A stretch of DNA of 64,000 bases. It comes from Physcomitrium patens (Eukaryota > Streptophyta > Bryopsida > Funariales > Funariaceae). Below are positions 33,019-45,576 of the stretch, piece by piece. Under the pieces are notes generated by a model. That model searched no databases, was not told the origin of the DNA, and saw only the letters and a program-made list of their open reading frames with translations. Within the stretch, counting starts at the first letter, position 1. Every line of letters begins with the position of its first letter. Location: assembly GCF_000002425.4 (NCBI RefSeq), contig NC_037262.1, positions 7,406,123-7,470,122 on the forward strand, given 5' to 3'. The translations under genes and the position numbers were made by a program.

Positions 33019-33940
33019 GTCTAATCTTCTCCTGACCACCAACTACTACCAAATACAGCCAACGCACATGCTCTCGCTCGCACCAAAATTTCTCCCTCGC
33101 GTTACTCTCTTCCTGATTTCCTTTGAAGGCGAAAACCCTGCAAATGTCCACAATCCAACGTAACAAAACCCACGTCGAATATCCGTTAAAACTTCAAGAA
33201 CCTCAATGACACTTTCCCAAATGTTCACCAATCTTCAAAAATTCACACCACAACAAACTGAGCTAGACGCATTGATTGAGAACCCGAAGAGCAGGCTTAT
33301 ATGGCGAGACAATGCAGGTCAACCAGTGCTCTCAGATGTGGCACCCGGAATTGGGTTCCGACCACGATTGCGATGGTATCCTTGCAGACAAGGTGACGAT
33401 GGTGCTACTAATGCTGCAGAAGATCGGGATGCGTGACCTCTCATTCGAATTCCCTCGCTCGTCGGAGCCGTTCCTCAGGCTGCTGCCAGCTCTGCCAAGG
33501 TATATGTGTGATGTCGATACTGTACACTCGAGTGCGTATGTGGTCGTGATGTATGAATACACAACGGCTTCATGTGGAACATTAACCCCCCCCCCCAGCA
33601 ATCCAGTGGACTTTTGTTGCACTTTATAAGACCTCCCTTCCAGAAAGGTATTGAATGCCATGTTGTAAATAGCAAGCGGTGAAAGTTAATGTCCCCAAGT
33701 GAATTCAACACCTCAGTGATGGGTCGGACGATTTTCGACTCGAGGTAAAATGCCACCTGTCTGGGTCATGTCTTTAATGAGTTCTGGATTACTGTGCCGT
33801 GGGATTAAATGGGTGGAAACTCTCGAGTGAGTGGGTTGAATAAATATTTTTGGAGTTTAATGAGGTGTTGTAACTCTGCGGAGTGCTTTTGACCAAAAGT
33901 TTCCGACTGATGTGAAACTATCTTCTACTGAATCTCTTCT
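33019..33940 (-). promoter_or_regulatory. Probable 5' UTR and proximal promoter of the MCTP gene
   Basis: Unique sequence directly upstream of the start codon. Small ORFs on both strands here lack motifs or homology. A C9-10 run lies at about 33588. No transcription start or TATA box can be fixed by eye. Confidence 0.4.
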
Positions 33941-36087
33941 TTTCATACGCGATTATCAACATCCACGCCGATGTATGACCCTGAAAGGGCAAGGACTGTC
34001 ACATGTTTCGAGAGTTCCAGTTTCCTCTTCCATGTACATGATTTGACACTTTTAAACAGCTCTTTGAAGAAGTCCAAAGCTAAGTAGGATTATTCAAACA
34101 CCAAACCACCGAGGTTTGGAAGCAAGAACCAAATCACCCACCATTCAATGCGTAGTGAAGTAGGTATAATATAGCTCCATGGCAGTGTACCACTGCCATA
34201 CATTACGGCTATCCAATACCCAGCTCCAGCAAAGCCTTAATTACTCGAAACCGGACCGCCTTTGGTGGAAACCAATCAACCCACCAGTTGGGATCGCTCA
34301 CTCCCTGCTCGCCCAGTAATGTTCCTCAAATCATTCAATCAAAACAACGATGGATTCGCGTCTTGGTCATCTTAAATTTGGAATAGATCTGGCTAAAATT
34401 GAGGGCTAGCGGCCTGAACGAGATCCCTGGTGGTCTGTCTGACTGTCTGGGCCGACCTCAACGGACTTGCCATAACTTAGACAGGGATCGCCCTTCCTTG
34501 CATCGCAGGATTGTCACCAGTTGGCAGTAAGGGCACATTAGCCGTTTTCCAGGTCGTTTTTTGGCCTCCCCTCTGCCATCCTCTTCGGCGTAGTGCCGGC
34601 CCTCCAGGCCTTTTTAGAGCACCACTGGGTTCCAGTCTGCTGACCATTCCGCCAGGGTCTTACACATGCGGCGGAGGGAATGACGAACCCCTCCGTAGTC
34701 AGTGATGATGCAGTCAGGCAACTTGCAGTAACGATGAATCCTCGTGATGTATTTCACTCCGAAGTTGGGTTTTAAAACAAAACTATCCATCGCTTGGATC
34801 ATGTGTACGAGATGGTTGACAGCTCTCTGGCTGCAGTGAACCTGTAGATCCTCTCAAAGTACTCTTGTCCTGCGGTTTCCTTAAACCTGTTCAACGTGAT
34901 TTCTCTGCTGGATGCTGAAAAGTATTCCACATGCTTTGCTATTGATTCTAAACTTGTCCTTTGAGTCGGAATGAGTTAACCCTCTGTGCAAGTTTCGGGT
35001 ACAATGAGCCCAATTATGCAGTTCGAAGAAAGAACACAGTGAAATAATATTTGGATACATTTTGAGCATGTTCACAACGTGAGCAGATGGAACAAAAAAT
35101 AGGATGTTCAACAGAGATGGCACTGTTTTATAAAATTGTAATATAATCAAAGACAGCTAGCCTTGATTATGAATGTTTGAGCTACTATATCAAGACCTTG
35201 ATGGCCAAGAGGATAAGTTCAGTTAGTAGGAGAGAGTATATTGCCATGTCCATAGCCGTGTTACATAATCATCCACATCAAAATATGGCTAAATATTTTC
35301 TGTTCCACGTTACATGAAAACAATATTTACACTCATTCTACATTTTCTAATCTGTTGGATGGAATATAAAAGACTTAAAAATCGACTCAACAATTTTTTC
35401 CGTAGCAAATTATGGAAAGCTTCCTTTCGGATTCAAGTTCAAATGCAAAATTTCACATACCTGGCAACTTAGACATTTCCGCTAGTCATGCGTGGGAACA
35501 GCTAAACTCAGAACCATGGAAAATCACTTCTAAACGCACCGATTACGAGAAATGAAAAAAAGATTAAACTACACATGTCGGGTTCAAGTTCCGGTGGCCA
35601 ATACATTCACACCAGTGATTTAGTATTAAACCCCACTCCCCCCACCCCACCACAGTCAATCCACGACTTTTGCTCTTGACCCACAAGGACCCAAATCCCA
35701 GGCTCGGACAAAGACAACAGGTAACCGCACACCTACTTCGAAGCGGTTAAATTCTCGCATTCCAATACTGGGGCAACACCGTGTGAGGGAACTGTCACAG
35801 GGATTCATCTGCACAGTGCCCCAGCTCGATGCAATCTCCCCCACACTGGGTGGAAGATCTTGTATCGATCGGGTCTCTGAGAGAGGGAAAGAGGGGCAAA
35901 CAGAGAAAGAGAAACACCACCGCACCGAGGCTGTGTGGGTTCCAGATGTGGGTGCTGCTCCAGTGTAGAACTGCCCTGCACTGCACTGCACAGGAATGCA
36001 GAAGAGACTGTGGTTGGTCACTGCGAGGGTGGCGTTAATGGGAACAGACAGCTACACACACACACACAGATCCCCACCTTCACCGCA
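33941..36087. other. Unique non-repetitive upstream sequence
   Basis: Moderate GC, no supported gene. A GA-rich tract at about 35877-35925 and a CA run at about 36052-36069 look like a plant 5' UTR/promoter on the plus strand. ORFs in this stretch overlap each other in several frames and look like chance. Confidence 0.45.
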
Positions 36088-36177
36088 ATGAATGCGGCGG
36101 AGGAGTACCTGGAGGAGGAGTTGTCTTCTCTTCTTGCCATGTCTGTCTGTCGGTCTATCTGTCTGTTTGTTTACTAG
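36088..36177 (+). other. Short plus-strand ORF behind UTR-like sequence, possible first exon remnant
   Basis: ATG at 36088 with context CCGCAATGA begins MNAAEEYLEEELSSLLAMS, an acidic, helix-prone start, then CTGT-repeat sequence and TAG at 36175. The GA/CA-rich leader before it is like a real 5' UTR. The AT-rich block begins right after, so this may be the start of a gene cut off by repeats, or chance. Not assigned to a family. Confidence 0.25.
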
Positions 36178-38296
36178 AGTTTTCTTAGTTTGTGTTTGAG
36201 TGTTGTACAGAACACTGAATATAGGATCAACTTTTAAGAAAACCAAGGTTGGGGATATTTCTACAACCTATGCAAGATTGATTTTATTGTTTATAGTAAG
36301 TATAAAAGACAATATTCAAATAAAATAATATTGATCTTTATTCTCCATGGGTTCACCACCATTAAATTATATCAAAAAAGCATATTGATATTGACTCTTT
36401 AAATGTTTTTATCTTAAATTATGTATCCTTTTAATTAAAGATAAAAGTTTGATCTAGTATTCTACTCTATTTAAACTAAACAAGAGTCTAACAAGGCTGT
36501 CTTGTCCTTTAGTTTTTTTTTTTTTTTTTTTTCCAATTTAAAATATACATTTCTTTTACTTTTTAAAAGTTTTACATGTTTATTCAAATTGTAGTACATC
36601 TGATGATTCTTTGTTTTTAAAAATATCCTAAGCTTAAGGTCTAATTTTAAAAATATTAATATGAAATTCATTAAATATAGAAAATATTATATTTTCTTAA
36701 ATACTTAATAAGAAGTAAATAAGTTATATGTATATATATATATATATATATGTATATATAATAGAAGGTATTTTATTAAATTATATAACTTGATCTTTTC
36801 TTTTCTTTTTATTGTCTTAATAAAGTACTAATGTAACACATAAATTATTTATTCAATCACTTGGATATGAAGATCAAAATATTTCTAAAATCCTTCATCT
36901 TCAGAAAATAGGTCATATTTTGTGATAGCATCTATTTTTGTTATAAAATAATTAACTTCTATATTTTTTAAAAAAAATTATAGTCTTATGTAATAGTGTT
37001 GCTTTAATAATTAAGATATAAATATAATTATAGAATGTTCTAGATTCTACCATATTGCCATATTCTATGTATTGTAGTAAGATGTAAGGATCTGAAAGTT
37101 TTAAGTAAGGTACTAATTTAGATTAAAATTTTATTATTTGATTCTAATTTTTAGACTTAGAATGCTATTTTGATTTATAAATATGGCCCAAGTCATATAC
37201 AGTCAACAATAAAAAAATTGGCTTTTGATATTATGTATTAAAAGCTCTAATAAAAAATTGACTTTTGATATGATGTATTATAAATTTATTTACATCTTTT
37301 ATTAAAAATATTAGTCCATAAATAGTTTATAGGAATTTTTTGAGTTTATTCTTCTAAATTCAATTTTATATAAATCAATTGTTTATGTAATTTTTAAGAC
37401 TTTTGATTTTAGACCAATAAGAAAATAACTTAGCTAAATTGATTTTAAATTTAAATACAAATTCACCATTTAGAAAATGTTGATTTTGTTAGAAATAATT
37501 TATTTTTATAAAAAAATAAATAATAAAAAATAATAAAAAATAAATTTTTATGTTTTGATATTAGAATCATTAATATTTTTAATTCTTTCTCTTGCTAATT
37601 TTCCATATATAGTTGCATATGCAACTTAAGCTAATAAAAAAAGTAAGTTAGAAATAAAAGAATAGCTTTAATTATTGCTTCTCTATGAAATAAAAAAAAA
37701 ATTATTTCTTTAATATTAATGCATATTTTTATATATATAATATCTAATAATTATTTTCTAATAAATATTTTTTATAGCAAAAATTTGAAGATTCAAACTA
37801 ATTTTTTATAATCCTAAAAAAAATCTAGTTATAATAATAAGACTTAATTAAAATCTTTAGAAAAATTGACTATTTTTTACTCAACTTAGATGTTGTTATA
37901 ATAAAATTCAAAAAATATATTTTTAGATTTAAATAAATCAATTCTATAAAAATTTAATAAATTTTTGTGTAATCTTTATAAATATTATCTATAAAGTGTT
38001 GAATAGTATTATGGACCTTTAATTTATTAAGATAGTCTTTTCTATATATACAAGAATTAATATAAATATTTCTTTAATTAATCATATTTTATAAAATACT
38101 TTTAATAGGATCTTCAAATTTTGAAAAAAAATCTTATATTAAAAAATAAAAACTTTTTAAAGCCATTATTATAATTTTTGATATAATATTTAATTAAAAA
38201 AAGATTTAAAATAAGTAATTTTATTCCTTTTAGATTATTATTGATAATATCTTAAGATAAAATTAATAGCTTCTATTATTAATATAAAAGAATAAA
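36178..38296. other. AT-rich repeat-like intergenic sequence
   Basis: Extreme AT bias begins abruptly at the end of the gene island. T run at about 36512-36532; TA-rich microsatellite about 36730-36762. No ORF or domain supported. Confidence 0.7.
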
Positions 38297-38820
38297 TATC
38301 ATAGATAAATATATTTACTCCAATAATTACCTATATGATTATGTAGAAGTAGATAAAAGTAGAAAAATCAAATAATATCATATGGAGAAGCTTTCTAGAA
38401 GCTTTACAAATGTAGCTTTGATTTTATATGTATTTATAATTGATTGATAGATTAGAAACTTAGTCAATAAGTTAGCCACATATTACACGTGTTAGTAGCT
38501 TATGAAATAAGCTAATTATATGGCGTACATATAAAAAACTTGCATTACAAGTTAAGACATGTATTTTGCAATTTAAACACATATTGGAGGTTCAATAGAA
38601 CATAGTTAGATAGTATATATGGAAACAAGATTGAAACCTTTTTCTCTCTTATCAACGCCTTTTTACTCCTTAGACTTGTTTCAAGACTTTTTAACCTTCT
38701 TATCTTTTGGAATAGCTATTTTAGTTTAATATTATTCCATCTTTGAGTGATTCTTTAATCTTTTTGAGTGATAGAAGAGTGTATTGATCTTTTAACTCTC
38801 TGAGATTCATATCTTTGACA
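38297..38820 (+). repeat. Element D 5' LTR
   Basis: 524 bp aligned end to end with 23745-24294, ending ATCTTTGACA. Retains the palindrome array (AACTTAGTCAATAAGTT, TAGCTTATGAAATAAGCTA, TATATGGCGTACATATA, AACTTGCATTACAAGTT) although bases differ. Confidence 0.85.
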
Positions 38821-39653
38821 ATTTGAGAAGAGTCTTAATTCATTGTTCTTGTTTTGTTCTACAAATGAGTGGATTATTTCTTTTCTATTATTGTATTTAT
38901 GAAGGTTATGAACCACCTATCTTTAAACCAACTATAATTTTTTAATAATAATTTTTTTTAAAAAAAAATAGAAGATTATTCTTTTTTATAGAAATTTTTA
39001 TTTGATATTATATATTACAAATTACCTTTGTTTAACTTAACTTTTTGAATTTGTTTAAGTTGTCTATAGAAGGAAAATTTATGGATGCTACTCATAGCAA
39101 AAGAGAGAATAGATTTGCAACTATTGTAAATCTTTACAAACTTATTAACACTCTTAGAGTAGAAATTTCATGTATTTTTAACATGAATCATAGAGGTACT
39201 ATTTCTACACCTACATAAAAAATCAACAATAAAGTTTAAAGTCTTACCAAAAAGTTGTGTAGTTAAAATAAGCAAATATATCAAGTTTATAATTAAATCC
39301 AAAAAGTCTTGCTACTACAAGTATAAAGAAGGCAATGATAAGTATGCTTGAGAAGTTTGATAGAACAAGATCAAAGTTTTGAAGGTTTCTACAACAAGTA
39401 AAGCTCTATCTAATATTGTATCTTTTTTTAACATTTTCATGGATTTACTCAAATTGGATTCATAGAAGCACTACTTTCTAAGAGTATTTTTTTTTGGTTC
39501 ACTCGTTTGACAAAAAAGATTCAAGACTATCCTATGATTTAAATTTATTCTTAGAAGTATTTATGGCTATATTTAAAAAAATATATTTTAAAAAAATAAT
39601 AAAAATTAAGCTCATATCTCTACAACAAGAATCACATTCAACTATCATACATG
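38821..39653 (+). pseudogene. gag: Element D leader and start of gag
   Basis: Leader-like sequence, then LEKFDRTRSKF-stop-RFLQQVKLYL near 39348-39410, matching the FDGTRSK segment of other gags. Cut at 39653 by element E; continues at 45577. Confidence 0.65.
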
Positions 39654-39982
39654 TGTCAAGGACATACACTAAGAAGTTGTAGAAGATTCTAGAAGGTTCT
39701 AAAGAAGCTTTGTAGTTTGTAGAAGCTACTTGAGAAGTTTTCAAGCTCATGGAAGCTGCTTGAGAAGCTTCCTAGTTTATGGAAGCTACTTGAGAAGCTT
39801 CCTAGCTTGTAATATATATAGGAACCGAGATTGAGGGGATCCTTAGTCTTGACAACACACCTCTTGGAGCTCTTGTTCACCTCTCTAGTGTTGTTTTTCT
39901 ACTCATGTGATTAATCTAGTTCTTGTCGATTCTTCTTGAGCTTCTTGTTTAGATTTCCAGTCAATATTCTAAATTCATGACA
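39654..39982 (+). repeat. Element E 5' LTR
   Basis: TGTCAAGGACATAC...TTCATGACA. About 30 bp longer than its partner through one extra copy of a tandem unit containing GGAAGCTRCTTGAGAAGCTT (about 39748-39810). Confidence 0.88.
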
Positions 39983-40259
39983 ATTTGTCCAGACTACATT
40001 CAACTTTCATATCAGAGCTAGTTCCTTCTTATTAGAGAATAGATTATCCCTCTACTTGAAGGTGCTGGCATTTTAGAGATTATAAATTACCCTCTTCTAA
40101 ATTAATATTTCTTCTATTATAATATTGGAGTCTTATCTTTCTTGGAGAGAGTTGATTACCTCTCTTTTTGAAGGTTTTAAGGCATTTTAGAGGTTGCAAA
40201 GTACCCTCCTCTAAACCAATACTGCCTTCTTGTAGAGTCATTTCTTTCCTTCTTTTAGA

Positions 40260-41285
40260 ATGGTTGGATGGCAAGATATTAGTATGTCTGAAAGTTTGGA
40301 GTCCAAGTTGGATGCCATTATTAATACTCTTGCTACGTTATCACAGAGAACTGTAGAGATTGAAGGAATCATTACAAGACTTCATAATGATGGAGCATCC
40401 GAGATGGCACAATCAAGGATTTACTAGCCTAAAGCTTCAGCACCAAGAGAAGTAGCTTTGCCTCTAGTTCAATAAGGACTGTTGGTCTTACAATAAAAAG
40501 AGCCCTGAATTAGCCTTCCAGACAAGTTTGATGGTACGCATTCCAAGTTTCGAGGTTTTGTCAATCAAATTAGATTGATAACAGCTTTATAACTCAAATG
40601 CTATCTGACGGAGGAGTGACGTGTTGGACTGGTTAGAGCTTTGGTCACGAGACAAGCTCTATTATGATTTGCTCCTTTGTTTGAGAAAAGATCGTCAATT
40701 TTGAACAACTTCAAAACTTTTTTAGATGCATTTACAGAAGCATTTGGCAAACATGACAAGGCACAATGGGCTACAACAAAGATTTGATCGCTACAACAAG
40801 AGGCTCGCTCCACGTCAGTCTACGCATTAGATTTCAGACAATTAGTGTGCAACATCAACTAGGACGAGGAAGCATTAACGAGTCAATTTTATTGGGACTT
40901 GAGAGATGACATGAAGGATTTGTTATTATCTCTTCTCGATCTGTAAATGCTCGATGAAGCCATTAGCTAAGCTGTGAAGTGCAATAATTGCTTCTTCCAA
41001 TGTCACCAAGACCAACATTCAAGACAACGTACGGCTCACCACGCTCCAACTATGTCAGGAAGCAGCCTGAATTCACATTCAGACATAGAAGACATACAAA
41101 ATGATGTAATACGTATCAAATTCCTAACTCTAGAAGAAAAAAAGCGGCGTATGGAGGAAAGACTATCCTTGTATTACGATGAAGAAGACCACAGAGCTGA
41201 AAATTACTCCAAGAAGCAAAATTGACGCATTATTAGGATCAGAGGTGCGTTTGTTCAAATAAACGAAGATGTCCATCCACCATAG
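40260..41285 (+). pseudogene. gag: Element E gag, broken
   Basis: ATG 40260 (MVGWQDISM), colinear with element B gag: LPDKFDGTHSKFRGF and a capsid segment. In the zinc knuckle (about 41168-41215) the Cys residues have become Ser/Tyr (SLYYDEEDHRAENY), an extreme case of G-to-A loss. The slippery site reads AATAAAC (41258-41264); terminal TAG at 41283-41285 is conserved. Confidence 0.8.
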
Positions 41286-43090
41286 GGACCGAGCGGCTGG
41301 ATAATTCAATACCACAACAACAATCAGATTCCTCTCTTTCCACTCAGCTTGTCCATTATTTCACCATTCTTCTAACTTTTGGCCCTTAAAAACTAAAACC
41401 TTAGCATTATTAGATTCAAGAGCATTTGCTTATTTTTTAGATGAAGAATTTGCTAAGTGTCATGAGATTCCTCTAGTACAAAACCTAAATTTGTTCACAT
41501 AAAAGTAATAGATGGACGATTTTTATTATCTAGTAGTGTCATCCATGAATCAGAACCTATAGAGGTGACGTTTAAAAACCATAGTAGTTATATTATTTTC
41601 AATATTATTAGAATCCCATCAAATCCTATTATTCTTGGTCTTTCTTGGTTAAAAATGCATAACCCATCCATAGATTGGAGGTTACGAAGGATGACATTTC
41701 CTATAGAACATTTTGAGAGTAAGTATGTTAGAAGATCTCGAATCAAAAAATCCTTATTTATTGGAGCAAGAGTGTTTGTAACATCGTCCAAAGAAGGTAT
41801 ACCGTTTGTCATTTATGTGACTCCTACTAGTGGAGAGAAGATTTTGACAGCAAATCAAGCGGAGCAATATAAAGATTTTGAAGACGTATTTCAAAAGAAG
41901 AATGCCGACATGCTACCGGAGCATCGACCATACGATTATGCCATAGACTTGTAGGAAGGAGCACAACCACCTTTTGGCCCAATCTACAATTTGTCGCAGA
42001 TGGAGTTAGTGGAGTTACGAAAGTACATTGACGAGAATCTAGCCAAGAACTTCATTCATCATTCAAAGTCACCAACTGGGGCACCAATCTTATTTGTGAA
42101 AAAGAAAGATAGCTCGTTGTAGATGTGCATGGATTATTGAGGTCTCAACAAGGTGACAAAGAAGAATCATTATCCATTACCCTTGATATCAAGTCTTTTA
42201 GAGCAACTTGGACATGCAAGGATCTTTACAAAGATTGATCTAAGGGAAGCTTACAACCTCGTGCAAATTAAGGAAGGAGACGAATGGAAGACAACTTTTC
42301 ATACAAGGTATGGCCATTTTGAATATAATATCATGCCTTTTGGTCTTACCAATGCTCCGGTGGTCTTTCAACACTTGATGAATGACATCTTTTGGAAGCA
42401 CCTTGACAATTTTGTTGTCATCTATCTAGATGATATTTTGATATTTTCTAAGAATGTAGAAGAGCATGAGAAATACATTCGTCTGGTCCTTGAAAAATTC
42501 CGCAAGCGAGGACTTTATGCCAAGTTAGAAAAGTGCTTATTTAATCAAATTGAGATGGAATTTTTGGAATTCATTGTAACTACAGAAGGCTTGAAGATGG
42601 ATCCTAAGAAGGTAGAAGCAATCGTATCATGGCAAGTTCTAAAAACAATTACAGATGTATAATGCTTTCTTGGCTTTGTTAACTTCCATCAAATCTTCAT
42701 CAAGAATTATTCTCTAGTTGCTGCTCCGCTCACTCGGTTGACATATAAAGACAAGCTCGAATGGGGACCTCTAACGAAAAAGGCATTTCAAGATCTTAAA
42801 ATGACATTTATTATAGCTCCAATCTTCGTACATCCGGACTTTGCAAAGGTCTTTTATTTGGAGACCGATGCTTCAGATTTTACTATGGGAGTTGTACTTT
42901 TGCAGATAGGTACAGATCAGAAGCTTCATCCGGTTGCGTTCTACTCTTGAAAGTTTTTTCCTACTGAGATCAACTATGAGATCCACAATAAAGAACTTAT
43001 TACGACAGTGGATTCTTTTCAAGAGTAGCATCACTTTCTTGATCCGATGACCGTATACACAAATCACAAAAATTTGGAGTACTTCATGTC
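41286..43090 (+). pseudogene. pol: Element E protease, RT and RNase H
   Basis: Protease LLDSRAFAYFLD (Gly of D-S-G replaced by Arg). [47 protein letters not shown] and [14 protein letters not shown] with YLDD intact; longest open piece 42153-42662. RNase H: LETDASDFTMGVVLLQ, then HKNLEYFMSAQVLNYRQARS. Stops at 41953, 42118, 42136, 42660, 42948 and 43027. Confidence 0.85.
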
Positions 43091-44540
43091 AGCTCAAGTT
43101 CTAAATTATCGTCAAGCTCGATCGAATATGTTGCTATCAAGGTTTGACTTTGTTATTACTTATCGGCCTAGGAAGCAACAAGGACTATCTGATGCATTAT
43201 CAAGGAGATCGTATTTAGTTCCAAAGGCTAGAGAAGCAACGTTTGATCAACAGTGTATAACATTTTTGAAGTCGGAACAATTCAGGCTTTGCTTTGCTAT
43301 AGTACCAATTCATACTGACTTCCTCAACGAGATATGTACTATGACTATTGAAAATTTTGTAGCCCTCGATATCACGTAACATGTCAATAATAACAAGTTG
43401 AAGGTGGAAGGAGATCTTTTATACTTTGAGGAGCAATTGTATATTCCAAAGGGTTCAGTACGACTTCAAGTTCTCCAATCTTGACACGACTTTTCAACTG
43501 CGGGATATTTTGGATTCAAGAAGACCTTAGAACTTATTTCTTGAGATTTTTGGTGGCCTCAAATGTAGAAGGATGTCAAGAATTTTCTCCTCTCCTGTGA
43601 CATTTTTTCAAGATCCTAGAACCCTCGGCATTGTCTTTATGGTCTTCTTCAGCCATTGCCTATTTTACGTCGACCATGGTCTTTAATTTCTATGGACTTC
43701 ATTACGGACCTGCTGCCATTGAATTCATTTGATAGCATCTTTGTTGTCGTAGATCGGCTTACAAAGATAGCCCACTTTGTCCTTTGTAAGAAAATATTGT
43801 CAAACAAAGACACGACAAGGCTCTTCTTTGATAGTGTATATCGATATCATAGTTTACTAGATGATATCGTGTCGGATCAAGGAACCTAATTCGTATCAAA
43901 GTTTTAGAGATCTCTATTTGAAATATTGAAGGTGGATATCAAGCTTTCTTTGGCTTTCCATCATCAAATTGACGGCCAAATGGAATGGATGAATCAAACT
44001 TTGGAATAGTACTAACGATGTAGCATCAACTATCAGCAAGATGATTAGACTGCATATCTATTGTTAGCCAAGTTTGCATATAACAACACCGTTCATGCAT
44101 CGACTCAATAAACACCATTCTTTTTCAACTATGGATATCATCCGAAGCTTGATTTGTTGAGTCCGTCAACCAAAAACAACATGGCAGCTGAAAGATTTGT
44201 GAAACAACTATCGGAGCTTCAAACTACGTTGAAGCTTCAATTACAAATTGCCCAAGAAGCTTACAAGGCGTCCGCAGACAAATTTTGGAATCAGGCACTT
44301 ACTTTCAAAATTGGAGATAAAGTATGGTTGCTTCGACGGAATATCAAAACCAAGCAGCCATGTGATAAATTGGACTATTGGAGATTGGAACCATTTGTCA
44401 TCTAGAAGCAAATCAATCTAGTGGCATACCATCTAGGGTTACCAGCTGCTATAAAGATACGTCCAATCTTTCATGTTTCTTTGTTGGAGCCTTATCGAGA
44501 ATAGTCTTTTCCTAGAAGAATGCAATGTTCACCACCTAGT
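43091..44540 (+). pseudogene. pol: Element E integrase
   Basis: RNase H tail (FVITYRPRKQQGLSDALSRR), zinc-finger remnant HDFSTAGYFGFKKT...CDIFSRS (second Cys of the pair lost), core SMDFITDLLP (Asp), DDIVSDQGT (Asp) and GQMEWMNQ (Glu), GPY-like region DYWRLEPFVI. D, D and E positions are all present. Several stops. Confidence 0.82.
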
Positions 44541-44744
44541 ATTGAAATTGAGAACCACGAGGAATACGAGATAGAAATGGTACTAGATTTGCAACATAAG
44601 TGGGAAAAATTAGAGTACCTAGTACATTAGAGCAGCTATGATATCAATGATTGTACATGGAAACAAGCGGAAAATCTTATCAATGCGTTGCAAAAAGTAC
44701 AAGAGTTTCATCGATGCTATCCTTAGAAACCTAAGCCCTTTTAA
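44541..44744 (+). pseudogene. Element E chromodomain
   Basis: NHEEYEIEMVLDLQHKWEKL, EYLVH-stop-SSYDIND and CTWKQAENLINALQKVQEFH: same fold signature as element B, with Trp of HW and Glu of WEP mutated. Closed by TAA at about 44742. Confidence 0.8.
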
Positions 44745-44902
44745 TGAAAGTTTTTTAGTGAAGTCCCTTTTCCTTGAAGCCTCTTAATCCTTGGCCTTAC
44801 AAAGAAGGGAGAGAAGGAACCTCTAAAAGACATAGTTAGAGACTATAAATCTGTAACATGAATCCATTCTTTTATGTTTAGTACTTATTTTTTCAGTCTG
44901 AT

Positions 44903-45190
44903 ATGGATAGCTAAGAGATAGATACTATACTAGTCATGTCCTCTCAACCGAGTATCTCACGAAGTCGAAAAAAGATACCTAATAACAAGTCACTAGTGAT
45001 TGTGTTTGAGATAGATCCTATCTATGGTGATCTTCTCGAAGGAGTGCTTGCAAGGCATTTTCACAATGAAGACACGGAAGTTCATGCCTGATCAAAAATC
45101 GAAGGCGTAGGACACTATCGTTGATTACAAGGACCAATGAACTACTTGCCGTGTGAACAATAATTGGAGTATATTGTAGATACTATGTGA
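44903..45190 (+). pseudogene. Extra 3' ORF of element E, uninterrupted by insertion
   Basis: ATG 44903, 96 codons to TGA 45188-45190, no frameshift, stops fitting CAA/CAG and TGG codons. MDS-x-EIDT, SLVIVFEIDP, HFHNEDTEVHA, GVGHYR-x-LQGPMNYL. It matches element B codon by codon except for a short Arg/Pro-rich stretch missing here. Serves as the empty-site reference for the element C insertion. Confidence 0.7.
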
Positions 45191-45272
45191 CAAATTTTCA
45201 ACTTTTTACATTGGTACTGACTCGCAATAGGAGTGCTTCTTGAAAACCTCGAAGCTAAAGGAGGGGGGGTGA

Positions 45273-45571
45273 TATCAAGGACATATACTAGGAAGTTGTA
45301 GAAGATTCTAGAAGATTCTAGAGAAGCTTTGTAGTTTATAAAAGCTACTTAAGAAGTTTTCAAGCTCGTGGAAGCTACTTGAGAAGCTTCCTAGCTTGTA
45401 GTATATATAGGAACCGAGACTGAGGGGATCCTCAGTCTCGACAACACATCTCTTGGAGCTTTGATTCACCTCTTTAGTATTGTTCTTGTACTCATCTGAT
45501 TAATCTAGTTCTTGTCGATTCTGCTTGAACTTCTTATTTAGATTTTCAGTCAGTATTCTAAATTTGTGACA
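45273..45571 (+). repeat. Element E 3' LTR
   Basis: TATCAAGGACATATAC...TTGTGACA, 299 bp, first base pair TG decayed to TA. Holds one fewer copy of the tandem unit than the 5' LTR. TATA-like TATATATA at about 45402. Confidence 0.88.
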
Positions 45572-45576
45572 ATATG

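Larger units (their letters stand above)
39654..45571 (+). mobile_element. Element E: family 1 chromovirus, degenerate, inserted in gag of element D
   Basis: LTRs 39654-39982 (329 bp) and 45273-45571 (299 bp). TSD ACATG (39649-39653) versus ATATG (45572-45576), one C-to-T difference. PBS-like TATCAGAGCTA at 40010-40020, polypurine tract AAGGAGGGGGGGTGA just before 45273. It is the only family 1 copy here that keeps the integrase and is not interrupted. Many stops; not autonomous. Confidence 0.92.

Noticed and set aside
33206-33756. Overlapping ORFs upstream of the MCTP start
   Set aside because: Several frames on both strands are open together, with no motif; more likely UTR/promoter sequence.
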